Shown: in pieces, positions 44,811 through 51,848 of the stretch
Numbering within the stretch: the first letter of the stretch is position 1
Layout of the letters: the number at the start of each line of letters is the position of its first letter
Assembly (NCBI GenBank): GCA_936911875.1
Contig: CAKZGB010000006.1
Coordinates: 186,001 to 250,000 of the forward strand
DNA length: 64,000 nucleotides
DNA from: an uncultured Lysobacteraceae bacterium
GTDB lineage: Bacteria; Pseudomonadota; Gammaproteobacteria; Xanthomonadales; Xanthomonadaceae
Reading direction: 5' to 3'
Notes under the pieces: model-generated
Database searches by the model: none
What the model was told of the DNA's origin: nothing
What the model saw: the letters and a program-made list of their open reading frames with translations, nothing else
Position numbers and translations under genes: made by a program

Positions 44811-45186
44811 GGCCAGGTTTTCCATAACGTTGTTGTGAGTCTTGCAGCAAGGAAGCAGGGTCAATGCCGAGCTGGTGCATGCGTTCCAGAGTATGCGGCC
44901 ATTCCACATTGAGAAAATGGTCGCGCTCTGCGTTGAGCAACTTACCGGTGGCCGACTCGGTTACGAACATACCGATACCGCGGCGTTTCTCCACCAGGCC
45001 TTCCTGCACCAGTTCCTGATACGAGCGGCTGACGGTGATGGGGTTGACCTGATAGTCCGACGCGACTTGGCGCACGGAGGGCAGGGCATCACCGGGTTTG
45101 AGTTCACCGGAAAGCATCATGGCAATTATCCGTTGCTTGAGTTGAAGAAAAATGGGGGCACTGTCGCTCCATTGGACGGCGCTCAT
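44803..45186 (-). CDS. GntR-family regulator, YtrA subfamily
   Basis: A 127-residue repressor with the GntR winged helix (APIFLQLKQRIIAMMLSGELKPGDALPSVRQVASDYQVNPITVSRSYQELVQEGLVEKRRGIGMFV). A very short C-terminal helical dimerisation tail follows, the hallmark of YtrA-type GntR proteins that control adjacent ABC-transporter operons. It overlaps its upstream neighbour (ATGA) and downstream ATPase gene. The 24-bp palindrome at 45490-45513 over the operon promoter is the natural candidate operator, so autoregulation is likely. Confidence 0.92.
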   Translation of the reverse strand: MSAVQWSDSAPIFLQLKQRIIAMMLSGELKPGDALPSVRQVASDYQVNPITVSRSYQELVQEGLVEKRRGIGMFVTESATGKLLNAERDHFLNVEWPHTLERMHQLGIDPASLLQDSQQRYGKPGHE

Positions 45187-45467
45187 GAGCGGGGCTCCTT
45201 ACGGAAATCAAAGAAGGGCATCCGGACGGCCGAAGGCGACCGGCGTGACGAACGGGACTCCGGTTGCGGTTGCGCATCCAGGTTCAGGGCCAGGCGGGCG
45301 CGTTGCGCAAGGGAGGGACGGGCAGCTGTCGAGACGAAGGCGGACCGGGCCGTCGTACGTTCAGCGGATTGTGCGGTACCGGGTGCGGCCACGGCAGCCC
45401 CTGCAGCAACCCACACGAGGAGCGTTCCTGCCAGCGCCGTTACACTGTGTTGACCGAAGGTGATCAT
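45183..45467 (-). CDS. Small exported protein heading the GntR/ABC operon
   Basis: 94 residues. A predicted signal peptide (hydrophobic 10-27, AxA-like cleavage near residues 26-28) is followed by a low-complexity Ser/Ala/Arg-rich mature part ending MPFFDFRKEPRS. I do not recognise a domain. The stop overlaps the gntR start (ATGA), and the promoter with the palindrome lies directly upstream, so it is the first gene of the operon. It may be a sensor, a partner of the exporter or merely a leader; nothing in the sequence decides this. Confidence 0.65.
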   Translation of the reverse strand: MITFGQHSVTALAGTLLVWVAAGAAVAAPGTAQSAERTTARSAFVSTAARPSLAQRARLALNLDAQPQPESRSSRRSPSAVRMPFFDFRKEPRS

Positions 45468-45489
45468 TTGGGACCCGTTGTATTGAGGT

Positions 45490-45513
45490 GGTGTTGTAGG
45501 TAACTATAACACC
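45490..45513. promoter_or_regulatory. 24-bp palindrome, probable GntR operator
   Basis: GGTGTTGTAGGT followed directly by AACTATAACACC: the halves match at 10 of 12 positions after inversion. It covers the -10 box of the leftward promoter (45503-45530) and lies 23 bp before the first gene. Size and symmetry fit a YtrA/GntR dimer site. Confidence 0.65.
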
Positions 45514-45530
45514 TAATCAGACGGCTACAA
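45503..45530 (-). promoter_or_regulatory. Promoter of the GntR/ABC operon
   Basis: On the complement TTGTAG (45525-45530), 16 nt, TATAGT (45503-45508). The -10 lies inside the palindrome, so a bound repressor would block RNA polymerase. Confidence 0.6.
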
Positions 45531-45655
45531 TAGGTCGGAAGTCATGCCGCGAATATTTGAACCTGAACGGCGTCTTCACGGCACCTTGATCCCACCCCTT
45601 GGGCATCTGACAATGGGGACTTTCTATTGCTGCAACCTTTTTCGGAGTGATTCGC

Positions 45656-46600
45656 TTGCGTTCTCCCCTCTGTTCGGCCATCGGACTTGTGACCTTGGCC
45701 ACACTGTTCGCCGCTACGCCCGTCCTGGCGCAGACTTCCGCGGCACCCGCCGCTTCTGCAACCGCTACTACTAAGAGTTCCAATTCCATGCACAGCTATG
45801 CCGTTGGGCAAAATATCGCGGCCAAGCTCGGCCACCTGGGTGCCTTCGTCAATAGCGATACGCTGGTCAAACTGTTAGGCGAACACCTCGACGGCAAGGC
45901 GCCGCGCGTCGATGCCGTGCGTGGCGAGAAGATCTTTATGCAGATCTCCGATAAGCCGGATCTCAAGACGTTGCCTGCAGGCATCACCTCTGACGATGTG
46001 GCCGCTGTCGCTGCCGGTTATCTGATCGGACCGAGCCTCAATGCCGTGAAAAACGACGTATCGCTCGAAGATGTCTATCGCGGTGTGCGCACGACTCTGG
46101 CGGGTAAGCCGGAACTGTCGGATGCCAAATTACGTGAGCAATTGGGCCAATTTGCAGCACTGCTGCAACAGCGCTCGGCAGAACGCAATGCAAAGGCCGC
46201 TGAGACGAATAAAGCAGAGGGCACAGCCTTCCTTGCGCGTAACAAGACTGCGGCCGGCGTGAAAACGACGGCATCGGGTCTGCAATATATTGCCCTGCGC
46301 GAGGGTGATGGTCCGCGTCCGACGCCTTCGCAAAAAGTGCGCGTCCATTACGAAGGCCGTCTGATTAACGGAACGGTGTTCGATAGCTCGTACAAGCGCA
46401 ACGATCCTGCGGAATTCCGTCTTGATCAGGTCATTAAGGGCTGGACCGAGGGTCTGGGTCTGATGCCGGTCGGCAGCAAATACCGCCTGTTTATTCCGTC
46501 TGATCTTGCTTACGGTGCGACGCCGCGCCCGGGCGGTCCGATCGGCCCTAATGCGACGCTGATCTTTGACGTCGAACTGCTTAATATCGTGCCGAACTGA
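45656..46600 (+). CDS. Exported FKBP-type peptidyl-prolyl isomerase
   Basis: A periplasmic prolyl isomerase/chaperone of 314 residues. TTG at 45656 lies 8 nt after CGGAG and opens with a clean signal peptide (residues 2-26, cleavage near VLA-Q); a GTG at 45647 overlaps the Shine-Dalgarno and is less likely. The C-terminal FKBP domain (about 205-314) has VHYEGRLINGTVFDSSY, VIKGWTEGLGLMPVGSKYRLFIPSDLAYG and NATLIFDVELL. Before it are two segments that both resemble the FKBP_N dimerisation module (about 45-90 and 120-190). It precedes a second FKBP gene by 29 bp. Confidence 0.88.
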   Translation: MRSPLCSAIGLVTLATLFAATPVLAQTSAAPAASATATTKSSNSMHSYAVGQNIAAKLGHLGAFVNSDTLVKLLGEHLDGKAPRVDAVRGEKIFMQISDKPDLKTLPAGITSDDVAAVAAGYLIGPSLNAVKNDVSLEDVYRGVRTTLAGKPELSDAKLREQLGQFAALLQQRSAERNAKAAETNKAEGTAFLARNKTAAGVKTTASGLQYIALREGDGPRPTPSQKVRVHYEGRLINGTVFDSSYKRNDPAEFRLDQVIKGWTEGLGLMPVGSKYRLFIPSDLAYGATPRPGGPIGPNATLIFDVELLNIVPN

Positions 46601-46629
46601 TCGGCGCTACACCCGGAGAATTTAGCTAC

Positions 46630-47418
46630 ATGAAATTGAATGTGTTTCACGCCGCGACGCTGTCGCTGGCACTGATGGGCGGCCTGGCCGCTTGCGACAA
46701 GACTGAGAAAACCACTACCGGTGATAAGACCGCGACGGCTGCCGAGGGTGTGGCAGACATCAAGGGTTTGGGCAATGAAAAGGAACAGTACGGTTATGTG
46801 CTGGGCCGCGACATGGCCGAATCGCTGAAACCGGGTAAGGATGAAATCGATATGGATGCCCTGATCAAAGGGCTGAAGTCCGGTTTCGCCGGCGACAAGT
46901 CGCTGGTTACCGACGAGCAAGCATCGAATATTCGCGAACGTCTGAGCGAAAAGATGCAAGCCAAGCAAATCGCTGAAATGATGGCGGCTTCCAAGCGCAA
47001 TGCAGAGCAGGGCGCTAAGTTCCTGGCTGAAAACGGCAAGAAGCCGGGCATCGTGACGACGCCTTCGGGCCTGCAATATCAGGTCATCCAGGAAGGCACC
47101 GGCGACAAGATCAAGCCGAACGACGTGGTGCAAATGCATTACAAGGGTTCGCTGATCGACGGTAAGGTCTTCGACAATTCGCAAGATCACGGCAACAAGC
47201 CGGCTCTGTTCCAACCGACGGCCGTAGTTCCGGGTCTGCGCGAAGCCATGGGCCTGATGCGCGTGGGCGGCAAGTACAAGCTGTTCATTCCGGCCAACTT
47301 GGCTTATGGCGAACAAGGCACGCCGGGCGGTCCGATTCCGCCGAATGCGACGCTGCTGTTTGACATTGAAGTCGTCGGTCTGGGCGTTCCTAAAGACGCA
47401 CAAATGCCGCAACGTTAA
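46630..47418 (+). CDS. FKBP-type peptidyl-prolyl isomerase lipoprotein (FkpA/Mip-like)
   Basis: A 262-residue lipoprotein (lipobox LAAC, Cys22) of Mip/FkpA architecture. It has a Thr/Lys-rich tether, an FKBP_N dimerisation region (about 50-135: YGYVLGRDMAESL, helical to ASKRNAEQGAKFLAENGK) and the FKBP domain (about 140-250). The FKBP domain has MHYKGSLIDGKVFDNSQ, VVPGLREAMGLMRVGGKYKLFIPANLAYG and NATLLFDIEV. Family members fold periplasmic or outer-membrane proteins. It is tandem with the previous FKBP gene and ends before a terminator. Confidence 0.92.
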   Translation: MKLNVFHAATLSLALMGGLAACDKTEKTTTGDKTATAAEGVADIKGLGNEKEQYGYVLGRDMAESLKPGKDEIDMDALIKGLKSGFAGDKSLVTDEQASNIRERLSEKMQAKQIAEMMAASKRNAEQGAKFLAENGKKPGIVTTPSGLQYQVIQEGTGDKIKPNDVVQMHYKGSLIDGKVFDNSQDHGNKPALFQPTAVVPGLREAMGLMRVGGKYKLFIPANLAYGEQGTPGGPIPPNATLLFDIEVVGLGVPKDAQMPQR

Positions 47419-47423
47419 GTCGC

Positions 47424-47429
47424 TATAAT
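47424..47429 (+). promoter_or_regulatory. Candidate -10 element before ugd
   Basis: A perfect TATAAT six bases after the FKBP stop codon, about 66 nt upstream of ugd. No convincing -35. The terminator hairpin at 47440 would lie in its leader, so the site may be fortuitous. Confidence 0.25.
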
Positions 47430-47439
47430 GGCGACAACA

Positions 47440-47471
47440 CGGCGGTCAGCGACTTGCTGGCCGCCGTTTTT
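47440..47471 (+). terminator. Terminator after the FKBP pair
   Basis: Hairpin CGGCGGTCAGC / GCTGGCCGCCG with one G-T pair and a 5-nt loop, followed by TTTTT. It separates the FKBP genes from ugd, or acts in the ugd leader if the -10 at 47424 is used. Confidence 0.8.
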
Positions 47472-47494
47472 ATTGGTGATTTGCAGGGGCAAGC

Positions 47495-48847
47495 ATGCGA
47501 GCAACGATTTTCGGTACGGGCTATGTGGGTTTGGTTACGGGCACTTGTCTGGCAGAAGTCGGACACGTGGTGACATGTGTCGACGTCGATAAGCAGAAGA
47601 TAGACGGTCTGCAGAATGGCAAGATTCCGATTTACGAACCCGGCCTCGAGTCGATGGTCATCAGCAATCATGCCGAAGACCGCCTGCACTTCACGACCGA
47701 TGCCGCCACTGCAATCGCGGATGCCGATGTGATTTTCATTGCCGTCGGTACACCGCCTGACGAAGATGGCAGCGCCGATCTGCAGTACGTTCTTGCCGTT
47801 GCGAAAACGATCGGTGAGCATCTGCAAGGTTCCGCAGTCGTCGTCAACAAATCCACAGTGCCGGTAGGTACTGCAGACAAAGTACGCGCCACCATCGCCA
47901 AGGCGCTGGCCGCTCGCAATGCGGACATTCCGTTTAGCGTCTGCTCGAACCCTGAGTTCCTGAAAGAGGGCGATGCCGTCAACGACTGCATGCGCCCTGA
48001 TCGCATTGTCATCGGCTCTGATGACGAGTCAGCCATCCGTGTGCTCAAGCGTCTGTACGCTCCGTTCAACCGTCAGCACGAGCGCTTTGTGGTGATGGAT
48101 GTGCGCTCAGCCGAACTGACCAAATACGCAGCCAACGCTATGCTGGCCACCAAGATCTCTTTCATGAATGAGATGGCCAATATCGCCGAACGCGTCGGTG
48201 CCGACATCGAACACGTGCGTAAAGGTATCGGTTCGGATCCGCGTATCGGTTGGCACTTCATATATCCCGGCGCCGGTTACGGTGGTTCGTGTTTCCCGAA
48301 GGACGTGCAGGCTCTGAGCCGCATCGCCAAGTCCGTGGATCTCGATGCTGAGCTGCTGACCGCCGTCGAGTCCGTCAACGATCGCCAGAAGAACCATCTG
48401 TTCGATCTAATGGTTAAGCATTACGGCTCTGCCGATGCACTACGCGGCAAGCGTGTTGCTGTTTGGGGTCTGGCGTTTAAGCCCAATACCGATGACATGC
48501 GTGAGGCGTCTTCCTTGCGTCTGCTGTCGCAACTGCTCGATGCCGGCGCTGAAGTCACCGCTTACGATCCGGAAGCCATGGACGAGACCCGTCGCGTGAT
48601 GGGTGATCGTCAGGGCTTGGAACTGGCCGCCAGCGCGACCGACGCTTTGAGCGATGCGCACTGCCTGGTTGTCGTGACGGAGTGGAAGCAATTCCGTGCC
48701 CCGCGTTTTGACCGTCTGCAATCGCAGCTTCAAGATGCCGTCGTGTTTGACGGCCGCAACATGTACGATCCCGAGGAAGTGGAGGGAGCAGGGGTGGCCT
48801 ACTACGGCATCGGTCGCGGCCGTTCCGTTGTGCGTGCGGACTCGTAA
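47495..48847 (+). CDS. ugd: UDP-glucose 6-dehydrogenase
   Basis: Oxidises UDP-glucose to UDP-glucuronate, a precursor of surface polysaccharides and lipid A modification. The 450-residue protein has the NAD motif IFGTGYVGLVTGTCLAEVGH and the conserved NKSTVPVGTAD. The catalytic Cys266 is in GAGYGGSCFPKDVQAL, and the C-terminal UDP-binding domain has GLAFKPNTDDMREA. Shine-Dalgarno AGGGG precedes the ATG. The slyX start overlaps its stop by one base. No polysaccharide cluster is nearby. Confidence 0.96.
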   Translation: MRATIFGTGYVGLVTGTCLAEVGHVVTCVDVDKQKIDGLQNGKIPIYEPGLESMVISNHAEDRLHFTTDAATAIADADVIFIAVGTPPDEDGSADLQYVLAVAKTIGEHLQGSAVVVNKSTVPVGTADKVRATIAKALAARNADIPFSVCSNPEFLKEGDAVNDCMRPDRIVIGSDDESAIRVLKRLYAPFNRQHERFVVMDVRSAELTKYAANAMLATKISFMNEMANIAERVGADIEHVRKGIGSDPRIGWHFIYPGAGYGGSCFPKDVQALSRIAKSVDLDAELLTAVESVNDRQKNHLFDLMVKHYGSADALRGKRVAVWGLAFKPNTDDMREASSLRLLSQLLDAGAEVTAYDPEAMDETRRVMGDRQGLELAASATDALSDAHCLVVVTEWKQFRAPRFDRLQSQLQDAVVFDGRNMYDPEEVEGAGVAYYGIGRGRSVVRADS

Positions 48848-49077
48848 TGAGCGACGATCTCATTCAACGATTGACGGATCTCGAATCGCGTGTGGCGTTT
48901 CAGGAGCATCATCTCGAAGAGCTCAGCGATGCGCTGGCCGATGCCCGTGCCACCGAGGCGCGCAACGCCTTGCTGCTGCACCGTCTGTCCGAGGAGCTGC
49001 GCCAGCTCCGTCTGACCTTGGCTTCGGCTCCGGTCACCGGGGATGGGGCAGTGGAGCCACCACCGCCTCATTATTGA
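48847..49077 (+). CDS. slyX: SlyX family protein
   Basis: A 76-residue coiled-coil protein: RLTDLESRVAFQEHHLEELSDALADARATEARNALLLHRLSEELRQLR is heptad-patterned, followed by a proline-rich tail ending PPPPHY, the SlyX signature. Function is unknown; in Enterobacteria slyX lies beside the prolyl isomerase genes slyD and fkpA, and here too it is close to FKBP genes. It overlaps the ugd stop (TAATG). Confidence 0.92.
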   Translation: MSDDLIQRLTDLESRVAFQEHHLEELSDALADARATEARNALLLHRLSEELRQLRLTLASAPVTGDGAVEPPPPHY

Positions 49078-49095
49078 TTTGCCGGTCCGAAACAC

Positions 49096-49124
49096 TTGGC
49101 AAATCGAATCGATTGAGATATCAT
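49096..49124 (+). promoter_or_regulatory. Promoter of tRNA-Pro
   Basis: TTGGCA (49096-49101), exactly 17 nt, TATCAT (49119-49124). The tRNA begins 14 nt downstream of the -10, implying a 5' leader of about 7 nt. Confidence 0.7.
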
Positions 49125-49137
49125 AGTCAGCTCGATT

Positions 49138-49214
<77 letters not shown>

Positions 49215-49220
49215 ACACCA

Positions 49221-49254
49221 AAAGGCCGCCTAGCAATAGGCGGTCTTTTATTTT
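49221..49254. terminator. Bidirectional terminator after tRNA-Pro
   Basis: Hairpin GGCCGCCTA / TAGGCGGTC with a GCAA loop, followed rightward by TTTTATTTT and leftward by TTTT. Seven bases (49248-49254) overlap the end of the opposite-strand hydrolase gene, so it probably serves both. Confidence 0.85.
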
Positions 49255-50408
49255 CCCGGTACTGTGGCCCACCAGGCACCGGTGGGTGCCGGCGAACGGA
49301 TGTCGAGACGCTCGCCGAAAACCGGCGTCCGTATGGAAACCCCGTGTTTTTCCGCTAATTGCGTGATCTGCTTTAGCGGATCGTCCCACGCATGCATCGA
49401 CAGATCGAAAGTGCCGTTGTGGACGGGCACCAGCACACGTGCGTTGACATCCTGAAATGCCTGCAAGGTCTCTTGCGGGAACATGTGCACGTAATGCCAT
49501 TGCGGGTTGTAAGCGCCGTTTTCCATCAGCGCCATGTCAAACGGGCCCAGTCGCTTGCCGATCTCTTTGAAGCCGCTGAAATATCCGGTATCACCGCTAA
49601 AATACAGCCGAATCGGGGACTTGCTTGGGTCGCTTGAGCGCAGTTGTTTGAACACCCATGAAGACCAGAGCGTCTGATTGCGGTCCCACAAACTGCGGCC
49701 CGAGAAATGCTGAGCGGGCGTACTGGTCAGTTCCATGTCGCCAATCCGTACCGATTGCCACCAGTCCAACTGCCGGACACTTGCTTTCGGAATACCCCAG
49801 GCGATCAGTCGGTCGCCGACGCCCAAGGGCGTCACGTAGTACTTGGTCTTGCTTGCCAACTGTCGGATCGTGTTGCTGTCGAGATGGTCGTAATGATCGT
49901 GCGACAGAATGACCGCTTCAATCTTCGGCAAATCTTCAACGGAAATCGGCGGCGCGTGAAAGCGTAATGGACCGGCCCATTGCACCGGGGACGCACGGTT
50001 GGAGAACATCGGGTCGGTTATCCAGAACTTGCCGTTCAATTTGATTAGCACGGTGGAATGTCCAAGACGGTACAGACTGCCATCGGGTGCGTTGAGCAGA
50101 TCCTGCGTCCGCAGACGCGAAACCGGTACCGTGATGTTGGGACGCGTGTTGGTCGGCTTGTTGAACAGAAAGTCCCAGAGCACACCGAACGATGGACGTG
50201 TCGTCGCAGGTTCGGCTTGGATGTTGGTGTACTGATAGCCGTCACGATGCGTTGACTGGTGATTCTGAGACCGCAGCGGACTAACCGTGGCGTACCAGGA
50301 CCAGGCGGCCAGCGCGCCAATCAATAGGACGAGGGCGGCTAAAACCGTGAGAATTTGGCGTCTCAGGCGCTGATGGGGTGCTTTAACGGGTAATCCTTTA
50401 TTTCGCAT
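49248..50408 (-). CDS. Membrane-anchored metallo-beta-lactamase-fold hydrolase (NAPE-PLD/UlaG-like)
   Basis: 386 residues. One N-terminal membrane anchor (about 20-42) is followed by an MBL domain with the first metal motif in AVILSHDHYDHLD (HxHxDH-like, SHDHYDHLD), an ITDPMFSNRASP strand, the SGDTGYFSG aspartate and the final His in VLVPVHNGTF. This layout resembles N-acyl-phosphatidylethanolamine phospholipase D and RomA-type proteins; actual substrate unknown. ATG 50408 gives MRNKGLP; two in-frame ATGs lie in the AT-rich DNA just upstream (one at 50426) but have no ribosome-binding site. It converges on tRNA-Pro and is divergent from the flavoenzyme gene. Confidence 0.88.
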   Translation of the reverse strand: MRNKGLPVKAPHQRLRRQILTVLAALVLLIGALAAWSWYATVSPLRSQNHQSTHRDGYQYTNIQAEPATTRPSFGVLWDFLFNKPTNTRPNITVPVSRLRTQDLLNAPDGSLYRLGHSTVLIKLNGKFWITDPMFSNRASPVQWAGPLRFHAPPISVEDLPKIEAVILSHDHYDHLDSNTIRQLASKTKYYVTPLGVGDRLIAWGIPKASVRQLDWWQSVRIGDMELTSTPAQHFSGRSLWDRNQTLWSSWVFKQLRSSDPSKSPIRLYFSGDTGYFSGFKEIGKRLGPFDMALMENGAYNPQWHYVHMFPQETLQAFQDVNARVLVPVHNGTFDLSMHAWDDPLKQITQLAEKHGVSIRTPVFGERLDIRSPAPTGAWWATVPGK

Positions 50409-50547
50409 AATGTATATTATGTACAATTACAAATGAAGAGCGGGCAACGCCAGTATCACTGTAGCGCCCAGTATATCGGCACCCTCATTCCACGCTCACA
50501 TTAGGATCGCTACATTGGCGAGAGAGTCATAGCGCACAGGAACTCAA

Positions 50548-51771
50548 ATGAAGGATGTACGCAGCGGTTATCCGTTCTGGTCCGTAAACGCGGGCCTGCC
50601 CACCGCATTTCCACCACTCACGACCGATGTCCGCACCGAGATCCTCATTCTGGGCGCCGGTATCACCGGAACCCTGATTGCCCAGGAATTGACCGATGCC
50701 GGCCACCAGGTCCTGGTGATTGATGGTCGCGATGTCGCTTGGGGCAGCACGTCGGCCTCAACCGCTTTGCTCCAATATGAAATTGACACGCCCATGACGG
50801 AGCTCGCCCGGCAATACGATGAAGCGACAGCGGTACTTGCATATCAGTCATGTCTCGAGGCGTTAGACCTGCTAGAAGCACGGGCGGCAGAGATCCCTGA
50901 TGCGGCATTCCGGCAAGCAGGCAGTCTGTATATTGCCAGCCGCCGCCGCGACGTCGACGCCATGCAACAGGAGCTGGAGTTGCGCAAGCAACATGGCTTT
51001 GAAGTGCAATGGCTGGATTCCGACGACTTGCAGAAGCGCTACGGCATCGAACACAGTCCCGCCGCCATTTTGTCTGCTCGCGCGGCCAGTATGGATCCTT
51101 ACCGCTACACCTACGGAGCATTGGCCGGACTCCAACTACGAGGGGTCGCGGTACACGACCGCTCAAAGATCGTTAGCGTGGGTACCGATGGCAGTCAATG
51201 CATCGCACAAACAGAACACGGAACTACGATTACCGCAGACCACGTCATCGTGGCCACCGGCTACGCGGCAATCCGCCAGCTCGGAGTCAAGGTCGCCTCG
51301 TGCCGCAGTACCTACGCTTACGTCACGGAACCTAGCATCGATCCGCAAATCGAATGGATGCACGACACGCTGATGTGGGAATCCGCACGTCCGTATCTGT
51401 ACACGCGCCGTACACCCGATGGCCGTTGCATGATTGGAGGTGAAGACGATGCGGTGGATAACGAGACCAAGCGGTCCATGCTCCTGCCCGCCAATCTGAA
51501 GAAGCTACAGCGGAAAATGCAGCGCTATCTGCCCGAAGCAGACTGGACGCCATCATTCAGTTGGGCGGGCACCTTTGCTGAGACGACCGATGGACTGCCC
51601 TACTTTGGCAGCCACCCCAAACATGGCGAGCGGATCCACTTTGCCATGGGTTACGGCGGCAATGGCATCACCTACTCCATTCTCGGTGCTCAGGTTATTC
51701 GTGCTCACATTGAAGGCCGACGCCATCGGCTTTCCGATCTCTACGCGTTCGAGCGCACCGGGCACGCCTAA
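50548..51771 (+). CDS. FAD-dependent oxidoreductase (DAO family)
   Basis: A 407-residue D-amino-acid-oxidase-fold flavoprotein with the ADP-binding motif EILILGAGITGTLIAQELTDAGHQVLVID, a second FAD element ADHVIVATGYAA and the C-terminal GYGGNGITYSILGAQ. Related proteins oxidise amines, glycine or glutamyl-putrescine (OrdL/PuuB), but no substrate signature is visible. It is divergent from the MBL hydrolase and 77 bp upstream of the UbiB-like gene in the same direction. Confidence 0.87.
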   Translation: MKDVRSGYPFWSVNAGLPTAFPPLTTDVRTEILILGAGITGTLIAQELTDAGHQVLVIDGRDVAWGSTSASTALLQYEIDTPMTELARQYDEATAVLAYQSCLEALDLLEARAAEIPDAAFRQAGSLYIASRRRDVDAMQQELELRKQHGFEVQWLDSDDLQKRYGIEHSPAAILSARAASMDPYRYTYGALAGLQLRGVAVHDRSKIVSVGTDGSQCIAQTEHGTTITADHVIVATGYAAIRQLGVKVASCRSTYAYVTEPSIDPQIEWMHDTLMWESARPYLYTRRTPDGRCMIGGEDDAVDNETKRSMLLPANLKKLQRKMQRYLPEADWTPSFSWAGTFAETTDGLPYFGSHPKHGERIHFAMGYGGNGITYSILGAQVIRAHIEGRRHRLSDLYAFERTGHA

Positions 51772-51848
51772 GAAGGGCTTCGGCATTGACGCCATCTTGG
51801 CGCCCAGTCTGGCACCATCGACACATTCACCTCGGAAATATTGCCGCA

